A stretch of DNA of 64,000 nt from Sediminibacillus massiliensis (GTDB taxonomy: Bacteria; Bacillota; Bacilli; Bacillales; Amphibacillaceae), in the NCBI RefSeq assembly GCF_900156915.1, contig NZ_LT732535.1:2778056-2842055 (forward strand), written 5' to 3'. The translations under genes and the position numbers were made by a program. The notes beneath the pieces are model-generated. The model was not told the origin of the DNA, did not search any database, and saw only the letters and a program-made list of their open reading frames with translations. This document shows positions 50,462-60,234 of the stretch, piece after piece. The first letter of the stretch is position 1. The number at the start of each line of letters is the position of its first letter.

Positions 50462-51901
50462 ATGCAGCTCCATCAGTTTTATATAAATGGACAGTGGATA
50501 GAAGCATCGACTAATGAGACGATTGATATTTTGAACCCGTCAACAGAAGAATTGATTTCACGAGTGCCCAAAGGAAATGAAGAAGACGTCAATAAAGCAG
50601 TCGAAGCGGCATTTGAGGCACAAAAGAGTTGGGAACACACACCAGCTGTTGAAAGAGGAAAAGTGGTAAGAAAGCTTGGAGACAGGATAGAAGAAAGAAG
50701 AGAGCGGTTTATTGAGTTATTGCAGGAAGAACAAGGCAAAGATTATGAGCTGGCAAGCGGCGAAATAGACCTGGCGATCGACTACTTCCGTTATATGTCG
50801 GAATGGGCGCGCCGGATTGAAGGGGATATTGTCCCGAGTGACAGGCCAAACGAAAACATTTTTATTTATAAAAAGCCGATCGGGGTAATCGGCGGTATTG
50901 TGCCATGGAACTTCCCGATGTTCATTTTGGCCAGAAAGGTGGCCACAGCACTTGTGACTGGCTGTACCATCGTGTTGAAGCCAAGTCAGAAAACCCCTAA
51001 TACCGCCATAGAATTTACAAAGTTAGTAGATGAAATGGAGGAAATCCCGAGGGGCGTTTATAATCTTATCACCGGAACCGGTTCTACAATGGGTAATGCC
51101 CTTGCATCCCATCCAAAGGTGGCCATGGTTTCGATGACGGGAAGTGTGGGAGCTGGCACTAAAGTCATGGAAGCCGCTGCCCAGAATATCACGAAAGTAA
51201 ATCTGGAACTTGGCGGAAAGGCTCCGGCCATCGTGACGGAAAATGCCGATTTGGATTTGGCAGTTGAAAACATCAAGCTATCGAGAGTGGCCAACAGCGG
51301 GCAGGCATGTACAAATGCGGAACGTGTATATGTCCATGAAAATGTCGCTGAAGATTTCATTGGTAAATTGAAACAGGCGTTTGAAGGAATTACAATCGAC
51401 AACCCGCTGGAAAACAAGGATGCGGATATGGGTCCACTTGTCAGTGAAGACAGGCTGGAAGAAGTAGAAGAGATGGTGCAACAGGCAGTCAACCAAGGAG
51501 CTACCGTCGTGACCGGGGGTAAACGCCCAGAAGTAGATGCAGGTTACTTCTATGAGCCGACGATCGTCAAAGATGTGAAACAGGACATGGAAATAATACA
51601 AGAAGAAATATTCGGTCCTGTCATCCCGGTGATGACTTTTAAAACCCTTGAGGAAGCAATTGAACTGGGAAACGATACAGAATATGGCTTATCCTCTTCC
51701 GTTTATACGGATGATGTGCATGAAGCGATGCGAGTGGTCAATGAATTGAAGTTTGGGGAAACATTCGTCAACAGGGAGAACTTTGAAGCTGTTCAAGGGT
51801 ACCATGCCGGAATGAGAAAATCCGGTCTTGGTGGAACAGATGGAAAACACGGAATGGAAGACTTCCTGGTCACGCAAACAGTTTATATGCAATATAAGTA
51901 A
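50462..51901 (+). CDS. Aldehyde dehydrogenase, AldA (lactaldehyde) type
   Basis: NAD(P)-dependent oxidation of an aldehyde to the acid. 479 residues from ATG 50462 (AAAAAGGAGGATGTAT). Asn150 (PWNFP), Glu249 (NLELGGK), Cys283 (NSGQACTNAE). The C-terminal FVNRENFEAVQGYHAGMRKS is shared with E. coli AldA (lactaldehyde/glycolaldehyde dehydrogenase), so a 2-hydroxyaldehyde is the best guess for substrate. Single gene with own terminator. Confidence 0.9.
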   Translation: MQLHQFYINGQWIEASTNETIDILNPSTEELISRVPKGNEEDVNKAVEAAFEAQKSWEHTPAVERGKVVRKLGDRIEERRERFIELLQEEQGKDYELASGEIDLAIDYFRYMSEWARRIEGDIVPSDRPNENIFIYKKPIGVIGGIVPWNFPMFILARKVATALVTGCTIVLKPSQKTPNTAIEFTKLVDEMEEIPRGVYNLITGTGSTMGNALASHPKVAMVSMTGSVGAGTKVMEAAAQNITKVNLELGGKAPAIVTENADLDLAVENIKLSRVANSGQACTNAERVYVHENVAEDFIGKLKQAFEGITIDNPLENKDADMGPLVSEDRLEEVEEMVQQAVNQGATVVTGGKRPEVDAGYFYEPTIVKDVKQDMEIIQEEIFGPVIPVMTFKTLEEAIELGNDTEYGLSSSVYTDDVHEAMRVVNELKFGETFVNRENFEAVQGYHAGMRKSGLGGTDGKHGMEDFLVTQTVYMQYK

Positions 51902-51910
51902 TCATTATCA

Positions 51911-51946
51911 AGGCTTACCGCTGGAATATGGCGGTAAGCCCTTTTG
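51911..51946 (+). terminator. Terminator of the aldehyde dehydrogenase gene
   Basis: GGCTTACCGC and GCGGTAAGCC with a 9-nt loop, then CTTTT. Confidence 0.83.
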
Positions 51947-52155
51947 GTATTTGTTGGTGTTTTTCTCTTTAAAATTGTCACAGAATCGTCTAAAATAGAA
52001 TCAAATAAAGGAATTTTTCCAAAATTTAATAAAATTCCTTAATGCAACATATGTTGTTGAGGGAGAAGAAAATTGTGTTCTGTAAGCAAGGAAGCAAAAG
52101 CGTTACTGCGGGGCGATATCCCATGCTCTTTCCTTTGCAAACCCGTTTACTAATT

Positions 52156-52169
52156 TGAAATCGTTTTCA
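52156..52169 (+). promoter_or_regulatory. cre site (CcpA) before acsA
   Basis: TGAAATCGTTTTCA, a near-palindrome one position off the consensus TGAAARCGYTTTCA, 24 bp before the ATG. CcpA represses acsA in B. subtilis, so this is plausible. The 290-bp gap also holds the palindrome CAACATATGTTG (52045-52056). Confidence 0.65.
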
Positions 52170-52192
52170 AAATCTTAAAATGAGGTGATCTA

Positions 52193-53908
52193 ATGGACAT
52201 GCAACCAATCCCAGCAAGAGAAGGAAACCACAATCTTAAAAACTATGAAAAAACCCGTGAATCTTTTAATTGGGAAAAGGTGAAAGAAACATTCAGCTGG
52301 CACGAGACAGGGAAAGTGAACATTGCCTATGAAACGATCGACCGCCATGCAGAAAACCCCACCAAAAAGGATAAACCGGCCCTGATCTATTCTGCACCGG
52401 ACAGGGAAGAAAAATGGACCTTCGAACAATTAAAAAAGGCAAGCAACAAATTCGCTAATATACTGCAGGCCAACAATGTGGAAAAAGGCGACCGTGTATT
52501 TCTGTTCATGCCGAGAAGTCCCGAATTTTATGCAGCGTTTTTCGGCATATTGAAAGTAGGGGCAATTGCTGGTCCGCTTTTCGAAGCTTTCATGGAACAG
52601 GCTGTCCGCGACCGTCTGGAAGATAGTGAAGCAACCATGTTGATTACCACTCCGGAACTGCTTGGAAGAGTGCCGCAGGATGAATTGCCTCATCTTAAGA
52701 AAATCGTATTAGTAGGAGAACCGCAAGAGCAATCAGATAAATACATCGATTATTATAAAGAAATGGAAAATGCCTCCGAGGAGTTTGAAATCAATTGGGT
52801 TGATCTGGAGGATGGTATGCTGCTACATTATACATCGGGATCAACCGGAAAACCCAAAGGGGTGTACCACGTCCACAATGCGATGATACAGCACTATGCG
52901 ACTGGTGACTGGGTCCTGGACTTAAAAGAAGATGATATATACTGGTGTACCGCAGATCCCGGCTGGGTGACCGGGACAAGTTATGGAATATTTGCTCCAT
53001 GGCTCCACGGGGTCACAAACGTAATCCGGGGCGGGCGGTTCACAGCTGAATCCTGGTATGAAACCTTGGACAAATATAACGTATCAGTCTGGTACACAGC
53101 CCCTACAGCACTGAGGAAGCTGGTCAGTTCCGGTGAAAAGGTCGTCAAACAGTTTGATTTATCTTCCTTGAGGCACATATTGAGTGTCGGTGAACCATTG
53201 AATCCGGAAGTCATAACATGGGGAGTGAACACCTTTAACCTACGGATCCATGATACTTGGTGGATGACCGAGACAGGTGCAATGCTTATCGTCAACTTCC
53301 CGGATATGGATATTCGTCCCGGTTCCATGGGGAAACCAATCCCCGGGGTAGAGGCTTCGATCATCGATAATGAAGGAAATGAACTTCCTCCTAATCAAAT
53401 GGGGAACCTGGCTATTAAGCAGGGCTGGCCTTCGATGATGCGTGCGATTTGGAACAATCCTGGCAAGTATGAAAGCTATTTCATCAATGGCTGGTATGTT
53501 TCCGGTGATAGTGCTTACCGTGATGAAGACGGTTATTTCTGGTTCCAGGGAAGACTGGATGATGTGATCAATACTTCCGGGGAAAGAGTAGGGCCGTTTG
53601 AGGTGGAAAGTAAATTGATCGAACATGAGGCCGTTTCCGAAGCGGGTGTTATCGGTAAACCAGACCCAGAACGCGGGGAAATCATCAAAGCCTTTATCAC
53701 ATTGAATGAAGGCTACCAAGCCTCCGATGAACTGGTGGAGGATATACGGAAATTCGTCAAAACAGGATTGAGTGCCCACGCTGCTCCAAGAGAAATTGAG
53801 ATCAAGGATACCATTCCAAAGACAAGGAGCGGTAAAATCATGCGCCGCTTGTTGAAATCATGGGAATTAGGATTGCCGACCGGTGATACATCAACATTGG
53901 AAGAATAA
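52193..53908 (+). CDS. acsA: Acetyl-CoA synthetase
   Basis: ATP-dependent activation of acetate to acetyl-CoA. 571 residues (B. subtilis AcsA 572). Adenylation motif YTSGSTGKPKG (213-223), DTWWMTETGA (A5), WYVSGDSAYRDEDGYFWFQG (A7/A8) and PKTRSGKIMRR with the acetylatable Lys about 548. TGAGGTGATCTA is the ribosome site. Likely under CcpA; its activity in Bacillus is set by AcuA acetylation at that Lys, but acuABC are not in this window. Confidence 0.95.
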   Translation: MDMQPIPAREGNHNLKNYEKTRESFNWEKVKETFSWHETGKVNIAYETIDRHAENPTKKDKPALIYSAPDREEKWTFEQLKKASNKFANILQANNVEKGDRVFLFMPRSPEFYAAFFGILKVGAIAGPLFEAFMEQAVRDRLEDSEATMLITTPELLGRVPQDELPHLKKIVLVGEPQEQSDKYIDYYKEMENASEEFEINWVDLEDGMLLHYTSGSTGKPKGVYHVHNAMIQHYATGDWVLDLKEDDIYWCTADPGWVTGTSYGIFAPWLHGVTNVIRGGRFTAESWYETLDKYNVSVWYTAPTALRKLVSSGEKVVKQFDLSSLRHILSVGEPLNPEVITWGVNTFNLRIHDTWWMTETGAMLIVNFPDMDIRPGSMGKPIPGVEASIIDNEGNELPPNQMGNLAIKQGWPSMMRAIWNNPGKYESYFINGWYVSGDSAYRDEDGYFWFQGRLDDVINTSGERVGPFEVESKLIEHEAVSEAGVIGKPDPERGEIIKAFITLNEGYQASDELVEDIRKFVKTGLSAHAAPREIEIKDTIPKTRSGKIMRRLLKSWELGLPTGDTSTLEE

Positions 53909-53910
53909 AC

Positions 53911-53939
53911 AAAAAGCATCGGATTTTTCCGGTGCTTTT
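53911..53939 (+). terminator. Terminator of acsA
   Basis: AAAAGCATCGGA and TCCGGTGCTTTT around TTTT. Confidence 0.82.
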
Positions 53940-54025
53940 GCCGTTCCTATGTTTAATTCCGTTACACCCGGGTAAATTATCGTTGTAACCAAATCCTAAT
54001 TATGGAAAAAGGAGTGTTGTTTACA

Positions 54026-54538
54026 ATGAGTAAAATTGCATGTGTCCTTACCGATATGTTCGAAGATGTAGAATATACAGATCCAGCCAAAGCCTATAAG
54101 GAAGCTGGACACGAAATCGTGACAATTGAAAAAGAAAAAGGCAAGCAGGTCACTGGTAAACAAGGTGAAGAAACAGTAACCATTGATCAAGGAATCGACG
54201 ATGTTAAGCCGGAAGACTTTGATGCTTTGTTCATCCCTGGTGGTTTTTCTCCAGACCAGTTACGCGCAGATGAACGTTTCGTGAAGTTTGCCAAACATTT
54301 CATGGATGAGAAAAAACCGGTATTCGCTATTTGTCACGGTCCACAGCTGCTTATTACAGCTAAAACACTTGAAGGTCGTAAAGCGACTGGCTTTAAATCT
54401 ATCCAAGTCGATATGGAGTATGCCGGAGCAGATTTAAAAGACGAAGAAGTTGTCGTCTGCGGCAACCAATTGGTAACCAGCCGTCAACCAGATGATATTC
54501 CTGCATTCAACCGCGAATCCCTTGCATTGCTCGGTTAA
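54026..54538 (+). CDS. PfpI/YraA-type DJ-1 superfamily protein
   Basis: 170 residues. The nucleophile elbow AICHGPQLL carries Cys about 104 with His next to it, and a Glu in MFEDVEYTDP completes the site. Family members act as deglycases or proteases in carbonyl stress. Own terminator; AAAAAGGAG lies 11 nt before ATG 54026. Confidence 0.92.
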   Translation: MSKIACVLTDMFEDVEYTDPAKAYKEAGHEIVTIEKEKGKQVTGKQGEETVTIDQGIDDVKPEDFDALFIPGGFSPDQLRADERFVKFAKHFMDEKKPVFAICHGPQLLITAKTLEGRKATGFKSIQVDMEYAGADLKDEEVVVCGNQLVTSRQPDDIPAFNRESLALLG

Positions 54539-54548
54539 TGAATGATGA

Positions 54549-54585
54549 AGAAAAGGCTGTTCACCTGAGCAGCCTTTTCTTTTTA
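54549..54585 (+). terminator. Terminator of the PfpI-type gene
   Basis: AAAAGGCTG and CAGCCTTTT around a 10-nt loop, then CTTTTT. Confidence 0.83.
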
Positions 54586-54612
54586 CTTAATTAAAGAATG
54601 GGGTTTTGATGA

Positions 54613-55359
54613 ATGATTGTTAATCATGTTGGAAAAGAGATCGAGTTGATCAAACAGCATGAACATGCCCGCTTGTCTTGTATGATTGCTGAACACTGGC
54701 AAAAGGAGCATTTCCCAAGTTCGGATTATAGAGAGGATATTCTGTATGCCGCCAGACATCACGACCGGGCATGGATTCCGTTAGATCAGGAGCTTTTATG
54801 GAATCCTCAAACCAATTCCCCATACGACTTCACAAGTTATCCTTTTCAGGAGAAGTTATCCGCATACACAAACGGAATCGATGAGGTGGAGGCTGAAACG
54901 GCGTTTGGAGCCATCCTTTGCAGTAAACACTATTCTTCTTTTTTCCAAAAGAAGAAGGACCAGCCAGCAATGATTGATCGATTTCTTGAACAGGAAAATG
55001 CAAGACAGAACAGGCTCCGCCAACAAGTGGGAATACATAATGAAAATCAGTTGGAACAGGCTTTTAAACTGCTTCAGTTCTGTGATGACCTGTCATTGTA
55101 TGCATGCATGAACGCACCCGGCACAGCCAAAGCAGATGAAGTCCCCTGGTTCCGGGAGGGTTTCCGGCAAAGATTTTCTTTTGCCCCTCATGGGCTGATG
55201 GCTGAGTGGATGAATGAACAAGATATCAGAGTTACCCCTTTCCCTTTTAAACAGATATTTGCTTACGAGATCCCTTTCAAAAAAATACTGAAACACGAAG
55301 ATACGGAAATGACCTTGCCCAAGAAGGATTTCATCAAAAAAATACAGTTTGTCCCATAA
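54613..55359 (+). CDS. DUF3891 family protein
   Basis: 248 residues, a conserved uncharacterised Bacillaceae protein. ARHHDRAWIPLDQELLWNPQ and FCDDLSLYACMN suggest an HD-like metal-binding helical fold, but catalysis is unproven. Converges directly on the YetF-like gene with no gap. Confidence 0.8.
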   Translation: MIVNHVGKEIELIKQHEHARLSCMIAEHWQKEHFPSSDYREDILYAARHHDRAWIPLDQELLWNPQTNSPYDFTSYPFQEKLSAYTNGIDEVEAETAFGAILCSKHYSSFFQKKKDQPAMIDRFLEQENARQNRLRQQVGIHNENQLEQAFKLLQFCDDLSLYACMNAPGTAKADEVPWFREGFRQRFSFAPHGLMAEWMNEQDIRVTPFPFKQIFAYEIPFKKILKHEDTEMTLPKKDFIKKIQFVP

Positions 55360-55971
55360 CTATTGCAATTGATCCGGAGGCTGATTCGGGTGGTTATGAG
55401 ATACTTCCTCGAATAATTGATTGACTTTGGGCTGGGAAGGCGGTTGTAGATTGGACAAAGAATCAGGGTTTAGCATACTTGGATGAATCAATTTCTTGAA
55501 CTCTCCGATTGTCAGCGGCTTTGCATCGTCTTTCAATTCATATCCAAGCTGGCCGTTCGGTTCCAGTGTTGCTGTTTTTACATCCGAGATTTTTGTAATT
55601 CCCTGTTGCCTTAGGAACATTTCCAACTGGTCGACGGTCAATCGATGCTTTTTCAACTGGGACTCCATCAACTGTCCGTTTTGAATCATTACTTTGGATT
55701 TCCCAGTGATGAACGTCTCCACCGCATTTACTCTTACCTGCAGCCATTCAATGACAACAAGGGTCATGATGAAAATGGCCGCGACAATGATTGTTCTGGT
55801 GACGCTCGTTTCGATAATAGGTTGGATGATAATGGAGCCGATCGAAATCATGATTACCGTTTGGGCAAGAGTCATCTGCGAGATAGACTTTCTGCCGGAG
55901 ATTCGCAGCAATAAAATTCCGGCAAGGACAAGAATGATCGATTTGATTACAAATGCTAAATCTATATTCAT
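55360..55971 (-). CDS. YetF-like membrane protein (DUF421)
   Basis: 203 residues from ATG 55971 (GGAGTGTGAGCAAT). Three transmembrane segments (about 5-25, 35-52, 57-77) precede two small cytoplasmic alpha/beta domains with [20 protein letters not shown] and [20 protein letters not shown], the DUF421/DUF3290 YetF signature. Function unknown; spore-associated members exist in Bacillus. Confidence 0.88.
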   Translation of the reverse strand: MNIDLAFVIKSIILVLAGILLLRISGRKSISQMTLAQTVIMISIGSIIIQPIIETSVTRTIIVAAIFIMTLVVIEWLQVRVNAVETFITGKSKVMIQNGQLMESQLKKHRLTVDQLEMFLRQQGITKISDVKTATLEPNGQLGYELKDDAKPLTIGEFKKLIHPSMLNPDSLSNLQPPSQPKVNQLFEEVSHNHPNQPPDQLQ

Positions 55972-56028
55972 ATTGCTCACACTCCTTTTGTAATAGTGTG
56001 AACTGTTCATAAAAAATTATGATAAACC

Positions 56029-56078
56029 AAAAAGCCTGTTCCGGTCTCTGCAAAAAAGAACATGGAACAGGCTTTTTG
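56029..56078. terminator. Terminator between the LCP gene and the YetF-like gene
   Basis: AAAAAGCCTGTTCC and GGAACAGGCTTTTT around a 21-nt loop; works on both strands and mainly ends the LCP gene. Confidence 0.82.
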
Positions 56079-57098
56079 TTAGTTGCTGCTTTCAGAGGGA
56101 AGGTCCAACTCCTGTCTGATTTTTTGACTAGTCGTACGTAACCCCTCTTCAGTAGGGATGAAATAATACGAACCACCGACTCTTTGATTAGATCCTTCTA
56201 ATTCAATAGTTTCAATTTTAGAAGAGTCCATGGAAGAATAAACTCTTTGCAGCGTATAAATTTCACCGGGAGTCAGGTTGGTATCGATCCTTTTCCGTAA
56301 GATTTTTGATATATCATCTACTTTAAAAATGGTTCCAGCTGAAATGGCTTCGTCAATTGCCGACTTAATAAATTGCCTCTGCCTTTCCTCCCTGGAGTAA
56401 ATATTATTCACATCCCGTTTTCTCATCCGGACAAAGGCAAGTGCTTCTTCCCCGTCAAGATGGGCAGGGCCTTCTTCGAAGTAGATCCGATTATTGTCAT
56501 CGTAAATGTTTTTCTCCCAGAATGGTTCTTTAATATCGATTGTTACCCCATCAAGCGCATCGACGATATCTCTGAACCCTTCAAAGTTAATAGCGATATA
56601 TTTGTCGATCGGAACATCCAGCAGATTTTCGGCTGTTTCCACCGTTAGTTTGTTGGCGCCATAGCCAGTAATCGATCCATATGTGTATGTAGCGTTGATC
56701 TTATGATAGCCAGCATACTCTTCGGGCTGGACCAAATTAACGCGTGTATCACGAGGGATAGTGGTCATGGTCATTTTTTCGGTATCAGGATTAAGGGTGA
56801 TAATTACTTGGGAATCAGCCCGGCCGTTTTTGCCGCCTGTCTGATAGTCCTCGATTCCAAGGAGTAAAATAGATACCGGATCTTCACCAATTTTCACATC
56901 CTCTTCCCGCAACTCCGATTTTTCACCTGGCCTGTCCAACTCCTCATAAGAACCTTTAGCAGCGGTATAAGCTTGATAAAAAATATATCCTCCTGTAACG
57001 AGCATGGCAAAAACAGCCAGCACAAGGAATAAGCCAATGATATTCTTCCACTTTAGTCTTCTTCGTCTTCTTCTCTTAATTACCCGCTTTTTAGCCAA
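56079..57098 (-). CDS. LytR-CpsA-Psr family cell-wall polymer ligase
   Basis: Transfers teichoic acid or another glycopolymer from lipid carrier to peptidoglycan. 339 residues: basic cytoplasmic RRRRRR, one transmembrane helix (about 19-42), then the LCP domain (about 72-225) with LLLGIEDYQTGGKNGRADSQ, TTIPRDTRVNL and FVRMRKRD. Single gene. Confidence 0.92.
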   Translation of the reverse strand: MAKKRVIKRRRRRRLKWKNIIGLFLVLAVFAMLVTGGYIFYQAYTAAKGSYEELDRPGEKSELREEDVKIGEDPVSILLLGIEDYQTGGKNGRADSQVIITLNPDTEKMTMTTIPRDTRVNLVQPEEYAGYHKINATYTYGSITGYGANKLTVETAENLLDVPIDKYIAINFEGFRDIVDALDGVTIDIKEPFWEKNIYDDNNRIYFEEGPAHLDGEEALAFVRMRKRDVNNIYSREERQRQFIKSAIDEAISAGTIFKVDDISKILRKRIDTNLTPGEIYTLQRVYSSMDSSKIETIELEGSNQRVGGSYYFIPTEEGLRTTSQKIRQELDLPSESSN

Positions 57099-57192
57099 AT
57101 AAAGTACCCCTCTTTACCTAAACAATGAAATTCTCTTAAACATTATAAGTAAAGAAGGGCATCTGTATCAATTTAATATGGGAAAGTTCTTT

Positions 57193-57240
57193 AAAAAAAG
57201 GAAATAAGCCTTATTTATCAGGGCTTTATTTCCTTTTTTC
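57193..57240 (-). terminator. Terminator of yaaH
   Basis: GGAAATAAGCC and GGGCTTTATTTCC with A and T runs at either end; on the minus strand it follows the yaaH stop at once. Confidence 0.8.
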
Positions 57241-57243
57241 TCG

Positions 57244-58536
57244 TTATTCGTTCCGTTTTTCTATATCGAAGTTGCTTTCTAACAGGAGCCAGTTCTGAGG
57301 AAAGGCCAATCCCAACTTCCAATAGCTGATACCACGCAGATCAAGCTCTTTGATCAACTCAAACTTAGCCTGAATGGAACGGGCGTCCTCAAACCAGACT
57401 TCATGTCTGCTCCCCTCTTCATCCGTATACAAATAAAAAGGGGCCTGGGCCTCTGCATCATACTCGATATCCACGTTGTACTCTCTAGCCCTGGCAATTG
57501 CCTGTTGGGGGCTAAGTGCTTCTGCATATTCGCCGCCAGGTTCATATGGGAGCGTCCAGTCATAGCCATATAGATTCTGTCCAAGCATAATTTTATCTGC
57601 GGGCATTTCTGTCAAAGCGTATTCGACTACTTCCCTTACTCGGTTGATTGGCGAAACAGCCATTGCCGGTCCACCACTGTATCCCCACTCATAGGTCATC
57701 AATACGACAAAGTCGGCTATTTCTCCGTGGGCTGCATAATCATGTGCCTCATACCATTCCCCTTCTTGTTCTGCACTTGTTTTTGGAGCAAGGGCGGTAG
57801 ACATAAGCAATCCTGCCTCGGATAACCGTTGTTTTGCCCTTCTGAGGAAATTGTTATAGTCTTCCCTGTTTTCCGGGGGCAGGAATTCAAAGTCAAAATG
57901 GACGTCCCCGAAGCCTACTTCATTAGCTGTGGAGATAATATTGTCTAGTAATGTATTTTCTACTTCCCGATTTGTGACAATGATGCGGCCGAGTTCTGCA
58001 CTGAAGGCACCCTCTTCCAGATTTGTGACAACCAGTACAAGGGCAGCATTGTTCTCAGCAGCAATAGCTGCAAAATTGTCCAAAGGCGGCGGTATCAACG
58101 TTCCGTCACGGTTTATTCGATAGTTGAATGGCGCGAGATAAGTTAGGTATGGGGCGTTTTTTTGCGCAGAGTTTACCAATGTTTCCGAAACCGTTTCTCC
58201 ATATGGTTCTATATAAGCATTTACTTCGATACTTGTGACATCTCTGGGAGGGATATAAAGTCTGGCCCCGACAGCCAATGGAGCGTTCGGGTCGATATTG
58301 TTCACTCTGACAAGTTCCTGAAAATTTATACCGAACTTTTGTGCGATCGAATATAGCCCCTCTCCTTCCTGTACATAATAAATGTTGCCCTCAATAGGGA
58401 TAACAAGGGCCTGGCCGACAACCAAATCTCCCGGGGCATCCAACTCATTGGCTTCGATTACCGCTTCAGGAGTGGCGCCATATCGCCTCGCGATCGAGTA
58501 GGTCGACTCTCCGGGGGCCACTACATGGATTTGCAC
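57244..58536 (-). CDS. yaaH: Spore cortex-lytic N-acetylglucosaminidase, YaaH/SleL type
   Basis: 430 residues from GTG 58536 (GAGGAGGACTGCAC). Two LysM domains (about 2-47 and 52-97) bind peptidoglycan; the GH18 domain (about 100-420) has DVHFDFEFLPPENREDYNNF with the catalytic Glu about 217. Degrades cortex fragments in germination. In B. subtilis it lies next to dgk; here about 51 kb of other DNA lies between. Confidence 0.94.
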   Translation of the reverse strand: MQIHVVAPGESTYSIARRYGATPEAVIEANELDAPGDLVVGQALVIPIEGNIYYVQEGEGLYSIAQKFGINFQELVRVNNIDPNAPLAVGARLYIPPRDVTSIEVNAYIEPYGETVSETLVNSAQKNAPYLTYLAPFNYRINRDGTLIPPPLDNFAAIAAENNAALVLVVTNLEEGAFSAELGRIIVTNREVENTLLDNIISTANEVGFGDVHFDFEFLPPENREDYNNFLRRAKQRLSEAGLLMSTALAPKTSAEQEGEWYEAHDYAAHGEIADFVVLMTYEWGYSGGPAMAVSPINRVREVVEYALTEMPADKIMLGQNLYGYDWTLPYEPGGEYAEALSPQQAIARAREYNVDIEYDAEAQAPFYLYTDEEGSRHEVWFEDARSIQAKFELIKELDLRGISYWKLGLAFPQNWLLLESNFDIEKRNE

Positions 58537-58637
58537 GTGCAGTCCTCCTCTCAATGATCCATACAGCCAGTATGCTGTGTGATATCTGCCGTTTGGGCGG
58601 ATTGATCTTTTATCATCCTATGAGAGGTGGTGGGAGT

Positions 58638-59174
58638 TTATGAAACGATTATCGGTTCTGTGTCGGCGTTCAGTTTTGTTTCCATCAGGCGTAGTGCCCG
58701 CTCGTTTTGTTGATCTTCATTGGAGGCGATACAGTTTTTTGGTACACTGATATTGAATTCACGCATATGTGCATCATTTGCTGTGAACAGGACACAGATA
58801 TCCCCCGCGATTCCTGCGAAAATGATATGGTCAACTTCCAGTTCCTTTAATAAGGATTCCAAAGCTGTCTGGTAAAAACCGGAGTGTTTCGGTTTCATCA
58901 AAAAGTAGTCATCATGGGTTGGCCGCATACTATCAATGATGTCAGCATTCTCATCGTTTCTGCAATGATCGCTGATCTTTTGAAAATCGGATTGCCAAAT
59001 GCCATAGTGATCATTTACATAGATAAAAGGAATTTGTTCTTTTCTGGCATGTTCCTTCAATTTCACTAAATGAGGAAGGATTTTTTTGGTGTTCTTCAGC
59101 AGTTGTTCTCCCTCCGGGAAATCAAAATTATTTAAAATATCGATGAGGACGATGGCGGTATGATTTTTTTTCAC
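58638..59174 (-). CDS. yaaI: Isochorismatase-family hydrolase YaaI
   Basis: 178 residues. Cysteine-hydrolase triad: Asp12 (LIDILNNF), Lys94 or 96 (MKPKHSGF), Cys127 (GDICVLFT). Substrate unknown despite the family name. Its place between yaaH and tadA is as in B. subtilis. Confidence 0.92.
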   Translation of the reverse strand: MKKNHTAIVLIDILNNFDFPEGEQLLKNTKKILPHLVKLKEHARKEQIPFIYVNDHYGIWQSDFQKISDHCRNDENADIIDSMRPTHDDYFLMKPKHSGFYQTALESLLKELEVDHIIFAGIAGDICVLFTANDAHMREFNISVPKNCIASNEDQQNERALRLMETKLNADTEPIIVS

Positions 59175-59219
59175 TGTAATTCTCCTTTCTTCATTATATA
59201 TTTATCTAAATTGAGGTAA

Positions 59220-59720
<501 letters not shown>

Positions 59721-59740
59721 TCATTTCCAGTCGCCACCTA

Positions 59741-59769
59741 TTGCAATTTTCGCGAAAAGTAGTTATACT
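59741..59769 (+). promoter_or_regulatory. Promoter of the SRP RNA gene
   Basis: TTGCAA (59741-59746), 17 bp, TATACT (59764-59769). Transcription would start near 59776, ahead of the mature 5' end, as for the processed B. subtilis scRNA. Confidence 0.75.
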
Positions 59770-59811
59770 ATGAATTGCGCTATCACAGCGCACCATAATA
59801 ATAGTTAGCAA

Positions 59812-60086
59812 ATTTGTCGTGCTAGGCGGGGAGGTAGCGGTGCCCTGTACTCGCAATCCGCTATAGCGAGGCTGAATCCCCATCCCAGGTGGTAGAGCTT
59901 TAAGGCCTGCCTCAAGGGATTGGTGTTGACACCCGGGTCCTGCGCAACGGGAACCCGTGAATCCTGTCAGGTCCGGAAGGAAGCAGCAGTAAGCGGTCAT
60001 TCTCGTGTGCCGCGGGGAAGCCCGGGTCGAGCCATGAACTTGAGTAACGCTTAGGGCTTTATCATCGAAGATGGGTGCACGGCTTT
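59812..60086 (+). ncRNA. scr: Signal recognition particle RNA (scRNA, large Gram-positive type)
   Basis: Closely matches B. subtilis scr: GGGGAGGTAGCGGTGCCCTG near the 5' end, TAAGGCCTGCCT, the Ffh-binding helix 8 with GTCAGGTCCGGAAGGAAGCA, and AGTAACGCTTAGGG near the 3' end. GTCGTGC (59817-59823) pairs with GCACGGC (60077-60083) to close the Alu domain. About 270 nt. Ends estimated. Confidence 0.95.
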
Positions 60087-60101
60087 ATACATGATAAATT
60101 C

Positions 60102-60134
60102 AACCTCTTGTCAGCTTCCGGCAAGAGGTTTTTA
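60102..60134 (+). terminator. Terminator of the SRP RNA gene
   Basis: AACCTCTTG and CAAGAGGTT with an 11-nt loop, then TTTAG. Confidence 0.85.
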
Positions 60135-60234
60135 GTATAGAAAGTTACTTCTGCTTTTTTTGCTGTAATGTTTCCATAGGAAATGCAATTCAGTTATAAT
60201 TAAGTAAGAATGAATAAAAGGGGCAAGTGATCAA

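Noticed and set aside
55748..56176. 142-codon open frame on the minus strand
   Set aside because: Spans the ends of the LCP and YetF-like genes and the terminator between them, in another frame; no ribosome site.
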